Shown here: positions 45,017 to 57,149 of the stretch, one piece after another | Numbering within the stretch: position 1 is the first letter of the stretch | Layout of the letters: the number at the start of each line of letters is the position of its first letter | NCBI RefSeq assembly: GCF_020520425.1 | Contig: NC_079487.1 | Coordinates: 105,124,141 to 105,188,140 of the forward strand | DNA from: Spinacia oleracea | Taxonomy: Eukaryota > Streptophyta > Magnoliopsida > Caryophyllales > Amaranthaceae | Direction: 5' to 3' | Length of the DNA stretch: 64,000 nt | Position numbers and translations under genes: made by a program | Notes under the pieces: generated by a model | Seen by the model: the letters and a program-made list of their open reading frames with translations, nothing else | Database searches by the model: none | Told to the model about the DNA's origin: nothing

Positions 45017-46330
45017 CGGATTTTTCATGAAATGCCCATGAGGTTTAACTAAATGCACCAAATACCACTAAACTTTTCAGAATGTACCAAATACCCCCGA
45101 GGTTTTATAAAAATACACAAAATGCCCCTAATGTTTGTAAAAATGTATCAAACACCCCTATTGACTAACGGACGTTAACGCCGTTAGTCATTAAGCTCTA
45201 ACTATCTAGTCAACCTTTAATTAACAATTAATTATCCTCTAATAATCTCTAATTAACCCGATTATCCCCTAATTAATTTAGAATTTCTTTTTTTAGAATT
45301 TATTTTCTTTTTCTTTTCTCTCTACCCCTTCTGTTCTCTCTCCTCCATTGCATCCAGCTTGTTCTCTCTTCTTCGGAGGAACCTTGCTGTGGTTGTTACT
45401 ATTCTGCTCTGCTTCTGTTGCTCCAGCTTCTCTTTCCTTTTGCTATGCCATCACCATCATCATCTTCTTCATGTACTCCGTATATCAGTACTAGCTTCCT
45501 CCGAAGTTTTGATACATCAAACCGTTGAAATTAGTCGATTTCTTTTTATTGGGGTTTTGAGAAGGGGGTGTATTTAATTTGTTTACCCATTTGGCTTGGA
45601 AGAAACATCTGTTTTGATTTTCATCCATGGTTGTTCTTTTATTTTTCTTTTGATATTCTCTAACCAAATTATTTTTTATGAAACGAAAATCTGGGTCTCC
45701 TCATTCGCACCCAAATCCAGTTGTTTTTAAAGGTTAAGTTAGGATTTTTGGATGATTTAATAACTTAAACCCAACAATAATTAACCCCGCAAACATTCGC
45801 ACAAGAGTCTGGAAAAAAAGCTCCTGGTGGTCTTGCGTTTGGTTCGATTTTCGCAAATATTAGGATTTGGTTCCGATTTTCGTGATTTGGTTCAGATTGG
45901 AGGAGGGGACGTGGGGATTTGGGTGGGGAGAGAGAATTGGGGAGGACTAGATTGGTGTTAGCTCCTCCTTCAGCAAGGAACAGAGTTGGGCTTGCGTTTA
46001 TGGCATTCAACGATGATGTCTTCGGGGGTGGAGAAAGAGAAGAGGTGGGTGGAGATGGAACATGGTGGTGGGGCACGGTGGTGATATGGGTGGTAGAAGA
46101 AAGACTCCTGGGAAGGAGAAAGAGTATAAAGAAAAGAATAAAGAAAAAAAGAAAGAAAAAAAAAATTAGAGCTAAAAGTTAACATAAAAGTTAACGGTAT
46201 AGACGGAAAAGCTCATGAAGGGCATTTTGTATATTTTTATAAAACCTCGGGGGTATTTGGTGCATTCTAGAAAGTTTAGGGGTATTTGGTGCATTTAGTT
46301 AAATCTCAGGGGCATTTCATGAAAAATCCG
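45017..46330. mobile_element. Second copy of the Mutator-like element
   Basis: Same CGGATTTTTCATGAAATGCC termini as 39297-40631, with the 9-bp duplication AAAAATATA at 45008-45016 and 46331-46339. The interior differs from the first copy: 45300-45600 and 45740-46180 have C/T-rich and Gly/Glu-rich frames of no recognised family. Confidence 0.85.
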
Positions 46331-46424
46331 AAAAATATATGTTATGATGTAATATTTATGTGGGCTGTTTTAAAAAAATGAATTGAAAGGTTTGATAGAC
46401 ATAAAAATGGCTAATTCTTTTCAT

Positions 46425-46530
46425 CATCCCAAAAACAGGGGGAGTACATGGGCAGGAAATCAGGAATCAAACTCGGGTGTCATATCCCAAATACATATCT
46501 CCCTGCCAACTAAGACAAGTGCATTTATTG
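46425..46530 (-). repeat. tRNA-derived SINE head
   Basis: The minus strand has a box-A-like TTAGTTGGCAGGGAG and a box-B-like GAGTTTGATTCC about 35 bp apart, followed by CTGATTTCCTGCCCATGTAC. No clear tail or duplication. Confidence 0.45.
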
Positions 46531-47255
46531 TTTTAACTAAGAAACTGAAAATATATTAGAGATAAAAATATTGAGGTTCAACTAGCAAAATTTCTTTTGG
46601 GCCCCAAAATTTTGTGGCTCGGTTGGACCGTCCCAAAGCCGGGTCTGATCATATACTCCATAATGAGTTTAAATTATATAAGGTATGATAAATCTAATCG
46701 ATTAATATTATACTGACTTGCAAGAACTACTGGTGATACTTAGGGAGCAGGAGAGAAGGAACGTGGAGCTACACTGGACAATAGAGAAAATTCGAGCAGT
46801 AGGTAAGGGTTTTTATTGGTGTTGTGTCACTAATGTCAACAGAGATGTGGTTCTACCGGCACATCACCTTGCTACTAATGCGGCAGCCTCTCTAATTTTT
46901 TTTACTACCAGTTTGTAATTTTTCCTTAAGCTCATGTAAAAAAAAAAAAAAAAATCAAATCATACAAGGTAAAAGCGATTGATACAGCTAAAGCTAGTAT
47001 TTTATTTGCTCATTTGGAGGTTGTATATGTAAATGAGCAAATAAATAGTTTTGGTTGTACATAGCATCTTGTAACTTTCAACTGATTGCATTATACACGT
47101 ACAATTATCCAGTAAAGTAGGCTAATTTATATTCTAACATTATAGACGACCATAAGTAGGAAATGTTTAAGGATTTAAAATACTTATATTATACTTGTAT
47201 CGAACAACATGTATCTTTGTTCACTTGTATCTCACTTTATTTCCAGAAAATTAAA
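46531..47255. other. Intergenic, no supported gene
   Basis: A short open stretch at 46718-46918 (plus) is vaguely like the C-terminal tail of LINE RNase H proteins (HHLATNAAASL) but too short to call. A 16-A run occurs near 46938. Confidence 0.3.
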
Positions 47256-47313
<58 letters not shown>

Positions 47314-47949
47314 TATATAAAGGAGGCATATTTGCTGAAATATTAGAGCGCCACCTAGGATTACTAACGGTTTCGGCCAATGAAAAATAAGATTTCTAAT
47401 TTATTTTTGAATTAAAAAAATCGATTGCCACGTAGATAATTAATTAGGTGCCACGTAGATATTTTAATTAATTAATTACTAATATATACAACTCCATCTA
47501 AAATCAAACACTATAATAATTAAAAAAATTTAAATAAAATTCATTCAAAATCAAACACTAATCTAAAATAAAATAAATAAAATTCAATTTAAAACCAAAC
47601 ATTATCCAATTTTAGAGCGCCATATAGGAAATCTAATAGTTTCGGCCAAAGAAAAATAAGATTTCAAAATTAATTTTGAATTCAAAAAGTCGAGTGCCAT
47701 GTAGATAAATAATGAAACGCCACATAGATATTTTTATTAATTAATTAATAATATTACGCATATACAATTTTATCCAAAAACAAACACTCTAATAATTTAT
47801 TTATTTTAAAAAATCTAAAATGAAATTCAATGCAAAATCAAAAACTAATTTAATCTAATACGAAGTATATAAAGTTGGTATATACATAAGAGTTTTATTT
47901 AAACATAACAATTTAATAAAATTCGTGCATCACACGGGCTAAAATCTAG
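47256..47949 (+). mobile_element. Helitron 1 of a head-to-tail pair
   Basis: 5' TCTAATATATATA expands into a ~50-bp (AT)n tract, followed by AAAGGAGGCATATTTGCTGA. The 3' end reads CGTGCATCACACGGGCTAAAAT then CTAG|T. A/T-rich, no coding; contains repeated GCCACGTAGATA words. Confidence 0.75.
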
Positions 47950-48602
47950 TATACATATATAAAGGAGGCATATTTGCTGAAATATTAGAGCGCCACCTAG
48001 GATTACTAATGGTTTCGGCCAATGAAAAATAAGATTTCTAATTTATTTTTGAATTAAAAAAATCAAGCGCCACGTAGATAATTAATTAGGTGCCACGTAG
48101 ATATTTTAATTAATTAATTACTAATATATTCCGTATACAACTCCATCCAAAATCAAACACTCTAATAGTTAAAAAATAAATCTAAAATAAAATTCATCCA
48201 AAATCGAACACGAATCTAAAATAAAATTCATCCAAAATCAAACACTAATCTAAAATAAAATTCAATCTAAAATCAAATACTAATACAATATTAGAGCGCC
48301 ACGTAGGAAATCTAATGTTTTCGGCCAATTAAAAACAATATTTTGAAATTATTTAGTGCCACGTAGACAAATAATTAGGCGCCACGTAGATGTTTTTATT
48401 AATTAATTATTAATATTACGTATACACAATTTCATTCAAAATCAAACACTCTAATAATTAAAAAATAATTTAAAATGAAATTCAATCCAAAATAAAAAAT
48501 AATATAATCTAATATATAAATATAGCAGTTGGTGTATATATAAGTTTTATTTTAACTTAACAATTTATTAGAATCCGGTGCATCGTACGGGCTAAAATCT
48601 AG
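47950..48602 (+). mobile_element. Helitron 2 of a head-to-tail pair
   Basis: Starts at the CTAG|T end of the first copy with TATACATATATAAAGGAGGC and the same following sequence. Ends CCGGTGCATCGTACGGGCTA then AAATCTAG|T. The two copies are clearly the same family, with scattered indels. Confidence 0.75.
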
Positions 48603-48956
48603 TTCAACAAATATAAAAGGCAGCGAGACGGCCTAAACATAACATGTTTTTGATTTACCAAATCAACAAAAGTACAACCCATTATTAGAAAGGCGAATAT
48701 GGACATCCCTCATCAGAAAAAACACAGAGCTGTTGCAAACAGTAGATAGAATTTACATGAAGTAAAGCTAAGGGATTTTAAACAGCTAAAATCCCATTGC
48801 TAAGCAAAATTTAAGCCAGATGTCGAATTCTTCGGTTCTTCAACAGTTGATCAATCAACACAAACTAGTTTTGTAAAGCTACCTGCTAAGCAAAAATATA
48901 TATACTGCTAAGAATATGAGTTATGTCAAAAGATGGAAATGTAGGTTAGTGCAGGA

Positions 48957-51765
48957 CTACCTGAAGGAACGGGAAGATTCAGGGACTTGCTTAGAGATAA
49001 GTTTAGCAGTGTCTTTCCACCAAGTAACTTCTACCTCCTTCTTCTCAAGCCTTTTCTTCATACGTTCTAGATTAGCTTCTAGTTCTTTTATCCGTTGTTC
49101 TTGTCTTGCTTCAAGTACCTCATGCAACCGTCTCTCTAGTTCTATTGGTGGAACACCACTAAACTCTGGACTCTCAACATACTGTGGATCAATCACCTCC
49201 CCTGAGCTCATATTCACACTTCCATTAGCTGTGTTTTCAGAAGCCATCTGCCAAAATCAGTGTTCAAACAAGATTATGGGACCAAATAAAGACTGTGAGT
49301 AAGGCTCCGTTCTATTGAACTTATTTTGACTGAACTTATATTATCTGAACTTATCTGAACTTATCAAACTTACTTTTGTTGAACTTATATATTTGAATTT
49401 AACTGAACTTATCAGAAGTTATCAAAATTATCTGAACTTATTTTGTCTGAAATAAGTCCAACATAGCAGAACCTAAATAATAAGAAACATGAAGCATACA
49501 AAGTTGTAGTATACCTCGTTAACTTCCTCCTGAATTTCAGATGATTCTGCAGTTTCTATATAACCTCCAGCCTCTACATCAAGCTGCAGTCGATCCAATT
49601 CAGCTGCTAATTCTGCCTCAAGATGGTTTATACCTTCCACAGACTCCTCTTTCTGATACAAGTTACAGTGTGTATCACATGAATAAGTGTTTCCATATCC
49701 TTGTTGGCTGAGTGAGGGAGCATGATCCTCCATGGAGTAATTACTAAGGCCATCGAGGGTAGTGCTAACAGCGTATGCAATTTCAGAATCGGGTGGTTTT
49801 GTGGTTGTTCTTCCTTTGTTCTCTTTCAAACTTTCTAAAAACACTTCCATTTGCTTGCGCAGTTCCATTGTTTTGTCGAGTTCTGTTTTGCTAGCAGCAA
49901 TGAGGGATAGCAACCCAAGCCCCGCGGCCAGATTGAAACTCATCTCCTGACTTTGAAGTCCTAATGGAGAATGGAATAATATTACTTAGCTTTCAGCAAT
50001 ATCACAGTGGAGTAGTATATAACAAGGACCTCATATTCAACTTTACATTACATTTTGCAGAACCAGTTAATTAACCAAGTCTTTTACATGAATAGGAATC
50101 CCTCTACACTTGAACATGTATTTTAGGATTAATATCATCATGACTTTGAAAAGAAAAAAAAAAAATCAGGGATCATGGCAACGGTAAATTCAAGTACCCC
50201 TTAGGCTAATTTCCATAATATTTAGGATGATGGAGCTTTTAGACAACGCAAGCACAACACCTTTTATAGTATGGAGTACGGAGTATAAGACTTGCACGGC
50301 TGCACCTAACTTCCCCAGGGTGGTACTCCCTCCGTCCTTTAATATTAGTCACGCTTTCCTTGTAAAGTCGTCACGTAAACTGTGCGTCATCCGAATATAT
50401 TTACTATCAATGCAATATTTTTACTATGAAAATATATAAATAAGGTAGTCGATATAAAGAAGGAAACAAATTAAAATATTAAGATTTTTCTACCTTTATT
50501 TAAAACATGTATAATAGATTATATAAGTTAAATATTATAATTTCCAATTATAATCATGACACATAATCATGCCATATCATTATTGTGACACGGCTTAAAG
50601 GTCGCATGTTGCGATCTTTATCATTTTCGTAATATTAATACAATTTCTCCCATTGTGTTTGAGAATTCAATTAGTGCCGACTGATGAAGAAATATATTTA
50701 AAATCGAAACTATAGAAACATGTGGATCGTGATACTGGAAAAACAAAAATAAAGGAATTACTGTATTGGTTTTCACTCGTTTGATCGTTTAATGAGAATA
50801 ACTATTGAAAAATAAAATATTTTACCAAGTTATTAATAAGAGAATGTTAGATCACTAACTATATCTACAATGGTTTTCCCTTATTTCCACGCATATTCTT
50901 TTCCATACTTATCCTCCTATAAAAATATGATAAAATTGAATAATTCATACATTTTTCATTTTTTTGCACCTGTTTTGGCTGTCTATTCATATTTTTGTAC
51001 TAGATTACCCCATAGTACAAAACATAGAATCAAGATCTACTTCCTAATATAGCTGTCGCGTACCCGAGTCTGTAACATTTGATTGAAAACATACGAGCAA
51101 AGTGCATACGGTATCATACAAAGTACGTGTATATGACAGCCAATTAGAGAATAATAACATTGCCATGAATACTCAATAGAAAGCCCCATTTTTAAAACAA
51201 AACAGAGAAGCACCTGATAATCTGTTAACAACATGATTTTAGCGGTACTCGACACCCACCGTACAAGTATTAGAAGTACAAAATCGTCAATTCTACAGTA
51301 ATTTGTTTTTGTTTTTTGAAAAAACAAGTTTCCATAATTCCATTCGTTCAAAATACACAGGACTCGGTAATTATTAATTTTGTATTTAACGGAACGTTAC
51401 TAAACAGTAAATTTCCCAATAATTAAATTCAACGGAAAATTTTAATTCAACTTTTGCTTAATTTGAAATTCACCTGAAACATTGATTCTCCGGCGATCTT
51501 CGGACTTCTGCCGCATAATTCCCGGCGAAAATTCCTCACTCTCTTTAACCTGAACCTGAACTTTCTCTCTTCTCCCACCACTTCGACATTTTCGGGCAAT
51601 TGCAAGCAACCGATAAACCACCACCCGTGCTGGAGAGTAACACACTGTTCTACAATCTTCTTCATCATCTCCGGCAGTCATTATTATACAACCACCTCGC
51701 CGGAGTTTTGCTTCCTCCCGGTGATCCGCTGCTCCGTTGCTTTTACCGGTGTTTATTAGCCGCAT
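48957..51765 (-). CDS. POLAR-like coiled-coil protein, three exons
   Basis: Exons (minus) 51765-51474, 49960-49515 and 49247-48957 join in frame (292+446+291 nt) to 342 residues. Exon 2 begins GLQSQEMSFNLAAGLGLLSL-IAASKTEL and ends with the acidic helix EAELAAELDRLQLD. Exon 3 carries PEFSGVPPIELERRLHEVLE, ARQEQRIKELEANLERMKKR and EVTWWKDTAKLISKQVPE. These blocks are typical of plant POLAR (polar localization during asymmetric division and redistribution)-like proteins, scaffold-type coiled-coil proteins at the cell cortex. The exon-1 product is basic and poorly conserved. Its ATG (51765) is 50 bp below a TATA-like box. Function in stomatal asymmetric division is known for Arabidopsis POLAR; for this paralogue it is inference. 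Confidence 0.8.
49302..49475. mobile_element. MITE in intron 2 of the POLAR-like gene
   Basis: GGCTCCGTTCTATTGAACTT at the left and AAGTCCAACATAGCAGAACC at the right are imperfect inverted ends. The interior repeats GAACTTATCTGAACTTATC. Same broad family as 52184-52374. Confidence 0.5.
50326..50460. mobile_element. Solitary Stowaway end in intron 1 of the POLAR-like gene
   Basis: TA-CTCCCTCCGTCCTTTAATAT is a canonical left end, but no matching right end was found. The rest of intron 1 (50461-51473) is A/T-rich without recognisable elements. Confidence 0.45.
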
Positions 51766-51816
51766 TTTTCGCGAGGGATTTTACTGAATCAATTATTTTT
51801 GCTTCAGAAGTAGCTG

Positions 51817-51827
51817 CCCTTTTATAT
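51817..51827 (-). promoter_or_regulatory. TATA box of the POLAR-like gene
   Basis: CATATAAAAGG on the minus strand, about 55 bp before the ATG, so the 5' UTR would be short (about 25-30 nt). Confidence 0.45.
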
Positions 51828-52183
51828 GGAGGAGCAAGAGGGGGGAATTTGGAAGTTACCGAGGAATTTTGAAAAAATTAAATGGAAATGGGAAATTTAT
51901 TTATTTAGTTGATTGATTTCTATTTGTGGGAAGTGGTTTGGGGTTTTGGGCCTTGGGAAATGGGGTGGGTGAAGATCCGAACCCGATGGGGATTTTCGAA
52001 GCATTGAATTTTGAACTCGAGATGGGAATTTGAAAAGTTCTAAATTCTAATCATTCAATATTGTAATTTCAAAATAAATGGGGAATTCTTTTTAAAAAAT
52101 ATATGAAAAATATCATAGAATTTGAAATTTTAATTATATATACGGCTTTGTTTTGTTCAACTTATTTTGTCTGAAATTATCTT

Positions 52184-52374
52184 AGGCTCTGTTCTATTCG
52201 ACTTATTTTGACTTATTTATGATAAAAATAAGTTCAGATAGTACAAGTTTAGAAAAAATAAGTTTCATCATATATTTTTATACATAAATAAATTTATTCA
52301 GACAAAATAAGTTTTTCAGATAAAATAAGTTCAGATAACATAAATACAAACAAAATAAGTCGAATAGAATGGAG
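52184..52374. mobile_element. MITE with GGCTCTGTTCTATTCGACTT termini
   Basis: Inverted ends GTTCTATTCGACTTATTTTG / AAAATAAGTCGAATAGAATG. Interior of AAATAAGTTCAGATA repeats. Sister of 37597-37798. Confidence 0.65.
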
Positions 52375-52713
52375 TTTTACTTTTGTGAAAAGTTGTATAA
52401 ATAAAAACTTATTTTGTTTTGATTTATTTGATAGACTTATTTGTGTGAATTTATCTCAACTTATCATTTTTTCATAAAATAAATCAATGTTTTTTTTTTT
52501 TTGACATTGAATAAATCAAAAATAGTTGAACCAAACTTCTTTAAACTCAAGTGGAATTGGTTATTTGGGTTGAAAAGAAAAAATTTACTTTCACATTGCT
52601 TGCAACAAGGTAAGTGGGCAAAAAAATATTCAGTAAAATCGTGGTGTTCTGCAACTAATTATCAATCAACAAATCTATTGATTAATTTTAGATTTTTTTT
52701 CTTCGATCTTTAG

Positions 52714-52884
52714 TGTCCTGTTTAGTTCACCTTATTTTAATACCTCGTTACTTATTTCAGATTTAATCATACAGATCAAAAAAATAAGTTCAGATCAGAT
52801 TAGATAAAAAAAAAATAAGTTCATATCATATCATATTAGATCAGATCAGATAAGGATAAATAAGGTGAACTAAACGGGGCCTTA
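52714..52884. mobile_element. Related MITE with TTTAGTTCACCTTATTTTAA termini
   Basis: TCCTGTTTAGTTCACCTTAT at the left pairs with ATAAGGTGAACTAAACGGGG at the right. Interior repeats of AGATCAGATTAGAT. Distinct subfamily from the CTATTCGACTT copies. Confidence 0.6.
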
Positions 52885-52981
52885 AGGGTCGCCAATTGGT
52901 AAAACCTTTGTATACAAATTTTCATATTTTTCTATTCAAGTACATGTCATACAACCATTTGTCAATGTTTTAAATAGTAAA

Positions 52982-53478
52982 CTAGTATGTAACCCGGGCG
53001 TTGCCCCGGGTTTTGACTTTTATTCGGGGTTTTTTTTTAAAAAAAATGTGTACGTAGAGATGATATCATCATCAAATTACGGTGGTGACATAAGATTAGT
53101 GGCCGATCAACAACCTCCCCGATTAAACCCCACATCCAAAAATCTAAACAAAGCCGGATCATTTTCTTCAAAGTAATAATTGTACATTTGTGAATTAAGT
53201 AATCATTCCTTTTTTGGCATTCACTTTTATTCAATGTATTTGTTTATTGTAAAAATAATATATAGGCTTATATGGAAAGATATTACATAAGTTGTAGTTG
53301 GTTAAGATGGTAAGAAGTGTAACTTTTAACAAAGAGGTTTGGTGTTCGATCCTTGTTAGATGTTTTTTGGTTGTAATGACGTGTCATGATGCTAATTAGT
53401 GGTAACGTGGCGTGATAAGGAGAGGTCTACGTGACACGTATACGTTCTTCAAAGCGCCTTTTAATATATTAGTATAGA
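52982..53478 (-). mobile_element. Small Helitron carrying a SINE-like head
   Basis: On the minus strand A|TCTATACTAATATATTAAAAG at 53478. The 3' hairpin CCCGGGGCAACGCCCGGG is followed by TTACATA-CTAG|T at 52982. Inside, the plus strand 53290-53375 shows a tRNA-like pair (TTGGTTAAGATGG; GGTGTTCGATCC), suggesting a SINE insertion. Confidence 0.85.
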
Positions 53479-53569
53479 TTACTCATTTCACATATTAAAC
53501 AGGTAACAACTAATTTACCAAAATACTTTTCCACAAACAACTAATTAAACCAACTAGTCAAACTAGCTA

Positions 53570-53650
53570 AAATAAACCGCTGGATTTGAACCTGAGACCT
53601 ATTGTACACAGGCCCTCAGTTTTAACCACTAGGCCAAGAAATCATTGGTA
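53570..53650 (-). repeat. tRNA-related SINE head
   Basis: The minus strand reads TTGGCCTAGTGGTTAAAACT (box A region) and GGTCTCAGGTTCAAATCC (box B) about 30 bp apart. No acceptor stem fold is visible, so this is not called a tRNA gene. The stretch 53651-54650 holds no supported gene. Confidence 0.5.
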
Positions 53651-54656
53651 CTAACAACTAAAAATTAATAGGTGAATAATGATTATGATTAAGTTTTTAT
53701 ATGAATCTTAACTAGTGTAGTTAGTTAGAACTAAGTCTTAAAATATGATATTTGCTCAAAACTTGATATCTCGTTTACGCCATTACATTTTTTTTTTTTG
53801 GCTCTCTTTACCCTTTGGAAAAAACAGTCGATATTTTGGCGGGAGACATTGAGTTGGGGTTGTACACTTGTACCAACATAATTTGCAAGGAAGTGGCACA
53901 GCTCAGCAAAATCTAGCAAAGTGAATGATTTGGATCAGACTTATGATTTTGTAATGGGGGACCTTTTTCCCATACATTCCCTCTTGACAAAGCAAGTAAA
54001 TTTGGCTGCACTTCTAACCAATTTGTACTTATAAATATGAATCATAAAAACATTATTATAAGCTTCATTTCTTCTTCGTGATTATAATAAATTACCAGGG
54101 ACATTCTAAGGTATACACTATTTATTATGCTTTGCCAGAGAGACAGATACTTCTACTTAATATGTTCTCATCTTTTTGTATCAAATTGTACATTGTAACT
54201 CAAATTCAAAATTGTTGAGCTACGATAAATCAATCATCGAGAATATTATTTTTTTAAAAGGAGAACAAATCATTAAACCAATAAGGTTGAGAGAAAATAA
54301 TAAAAGTGAGGGTAGAGTTTTTTTTAGAATAAAAAAAATGAAAGGAAAAAGGGTTGCGCCAAGTAAAATCAGGTTGCGTATAGTACTTCCCTTTTTAAAT
54401 ACTAGGTATTGATTGATTTGAATAATACATATTACGTTGGAGTACTTGAATTTTCCAACATAAGGGGAGAATCCACGTGAATCGTGATAGCCTTCGGTTA
54501 GTAATAAAAAAGTCATTGGTCATTGTAAGGCCTCCAAAACCCAAATCCAGCAATCTCATGCACTCCCGCCAAATCCACTTAAAACAACACAATCTTCAAA
54601 TTTTAAATGGATTTCCTAATTAAAAAAAGAAAAGAAAAAACACACAAAATAAGTAA

Positions 54657-54835
54657 GACCGCCTACCGCTAACCACCGCGCATTGAAGTAAAACCACCCA
54701 TTAACCCCATGCACTATTGGACTCCTAAATTAAGGATTATAAAAACCAGATAAAACTGCCTACCGCTAACCACCATTGAAGAAAAACGACCCATTAACCC
54801 ATGCACTATTGGTCTATTACTCCTAATTATGGATT
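54657..54835. repeat. Short tandem duplication (~105-bp unit)
   Basis: CTGCCTACCGCTAACCACC, AACGACCCATTAACC and CATGCACTATTGG occur twice in the same order (54660-54735 and 54758-54815). Not coding. The following 54836-55415 also holds no gene. Confidence 0.7.
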
Positions 54836-55415
54836 AATATCTTTGGAAAGATATCAAACGCAGTAAAGGATCATATACTCATGCTTCGTAACCACATTTC
54901 ATGTTCTTAAGAGGTTGTTGGGGTAGACAACGGCAAGGCGACGGATATCTAAAGGACGACCTTTTGATATTCTGTTGGCTTCGGTGGGTTTGTTTTATCA
55001 GAATTTGATAAGTATGGAGTGATTAAATTAACTAATGATGTAAAATGTTGACTAAGAATGTATTACATATATTTATATGGTAGCTTTTCATTTTGGTAGC
55101 CTGATTTTGGTCATCTGGTGGTGAGTAATTTGTGGGGTTTTACAAGATTCGATGGTGTTAATAAATCAGAAATTCGGTACAGGAATCTTAATCTACACTA
55201 CTTTGTCGCTACAAGCCTCCATCCATCCACCGACTCGGCCGCCTACCCCTGCGCTCCCAAACTCTTATAAATTTTTTGAACCAACATTATACTTTCACTT
55301 TTCCGGGAATTTCAATTCTATGGTTACCACTTACCAACTTATTATTGGAAAAAAAGAGAGTTAATTTTGCTTTTTTATGAAAGTAGAGAGAAAGAGAGAG
55401 AGGGAGAGAGAAACT

Positions 55416-55527
55416 GTATTTCGGTTATTCCCTTATTTCATTAGGCATCCATAATATATACATATACATAGTATTATATAGGGGTAAGGGTATAATGGGC
55501 ATCCACCCTAATATATATTTTATAACA
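55416..55527 (-). repeat. 3' LTR of the short-LTR Copia
   Basis: 112 bp. Virtually the same as 57890-58002. The minus-strand reading starts TGTTATAAAATATATATTAG and ends CCGAAATACA. Confidence 0.85.
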
Positions 55528-55686
55528 CTCCCCCTTGGATGTCCATTATCGAAAACAATACAATGCCTTATAATGCGCATGAAATGCTGCCTCATTAAAA
55601 ACCTTACCAGGAAAACCCAGTGGGAAAAACCATGGTTAAGGGAAAAAGAATGCAGCGCGCATTTACTCCCCCTAATTACAACATTA

Positions 55687-56109
55687 CTAAAGATCTTTGA
55701 GACGGCGCAAACCAATGAGGTGAATCAACTTTTTAAATGTAGCAGTAGGAAGCGCCTTAGTAAACAAATCTGCCAAATTTTCACTTGAACGAATCTGCAA
55801 GACATTTATATCGCCATTCTTCTGAAGTTCATGAGTGAAAAAGAATTTTGGTGATATGTGCTTTGTTCTATCACCTTTGATGTATCCTTCCTTAAGTTGT
55901 GCAATACATGCTGCATTATCCTCATATAAAATTATTGGTGCCTCTTTCCCGGAAGATAAACCACAATCTTCTCTTATATGCCGAATCACAGACCTTAGCC
56001 ATACACATTCACGACTAGCCTCGTGAATTGCTAAAATCTCAGAATGGTTAAGGAAGTAGCTGCAATAGTTTGCTTCATAGAACGCCAAGAAATGGCAGTA
56101 CCTCCACAT
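55687..56109 (-). pseudogene. Copia RNase H, frameshifted from RT
   Basis: Encodes HEASRECVWLRSVIRHIRED, then EDNAACIAQLKEGYIKGDRT and TKALPTATFKKLIHLIG, a typical Copia RNase H end. The join to the RT frame (...TIAATS / NHSEILAIHEA) is frameshifted near 56040. Confidence 0.85.
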
Positions 56110-57137
56110 GTGAATAGATATCCAGTTTGTGATCGGCCATTATGAGGATCTGATAAATACCCTGCATCTGCAAAACCAACTAAACCTTCTTTTGATAAAT
56201 TAGGAAAGAACAACCCCATATCTTTCGTACCTTGTAGATAACGAAGTACATGTTTAATCCCATTCCAGTGCCTGCGGGTTGGGCATGAGCTAAACCTTGC
56301 TAACAAATTCACAGAAAATGATATGTCAGGTCTTGTATGACTAGCAAGATACATCAGTGCTCCAATTGCACTTAAGTATGGTACTTCGGGACCAAGAATT
56401 TCTTCATCATTTTCCCGAGGACGGAAATGATCCTTATCCACTTCAAGTGATCTTACAACCATAGGGCTACTCAATGGATGTGCTTGATTCATAGAGAACC
56501 TTTTTAGCACCTTTTCTGTATATGTTGTTTGATGCACAAGGATTCCATTCTTTAGGTGCTCAATTTGTAACCCCAAGCAAAATTTTGTCTTTCCAAGATC
56601 TTTCATTTCAAATTCTTTCTTTAAACATTCCACGGTCATGGAAATCTCTTCAGGAGTTCCAACAATGTTTAGATCATCAACATACACTGCAATTATAACA
56701 AATCCTGATCCAAATCTCTTTATAAAAATACATGGGCTAATAGGATCATTCTTATAGCCTTCTTTCAATAAGTACTCACTAAGGCGATTATACCACATAC
56801 GCCCAGATTGTTTCAATCCATATAGAAATCTATTCAATTTGATAGAGAAATGTTCTCGGGAACTTGATTTTATTGCTTCTGGCAACTTAAATCCTTCTGG
56901 GAGTTTCATATAGATATCATTATCCAGTGGGCCATACAAATAAGCCGTGATTACATCCATTAAGCGTAAGTCAAGTCCCTCTCTCATTGCCAGACTGATT
57001 ATATATCTAAAAGTTGTTGCATCCACCACAGGAGAATATGTCTCCTCATAATCAATTCCAGGTCTTTGTGAGAATCCTTGTGCAACTAATCTTGCTTTAT
57101 ATCTTTCAATATCACCATTTTCATTTTTCTTTCGCAC
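56031..57137 (-). pseudogene. Copia reverse transcriptase
   Basis: 368 codons with MDVITAYLYGPLDNDIYMKL, the catalytic box AVYVDDLNIVG and IGALMYLASHTRPDISFSVN. An in-frame TGA replaces the Trp of the usual HKWVF just upstream (about 57147), so the ATG used here is internal. RT motifs are otherwise preserved. Confidence 0.88.
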
Positions 57138-57149
57138 AAAAACTCATTT

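Noticed and set aside
47256-47310. (AT)n tract considered as a replication or matrix attachment feature
   Set aside because: It sits exactly at the 5' end of a Helitron and is best read as microsatellite expansion of its A/T-rich start.
53570-53650. Possible tRNA gene on the minus strand
   Set aside because: Box A and B-like words are present but I could not form an acceptor stem or a proper anticodon arm; better explained as a SINE head.
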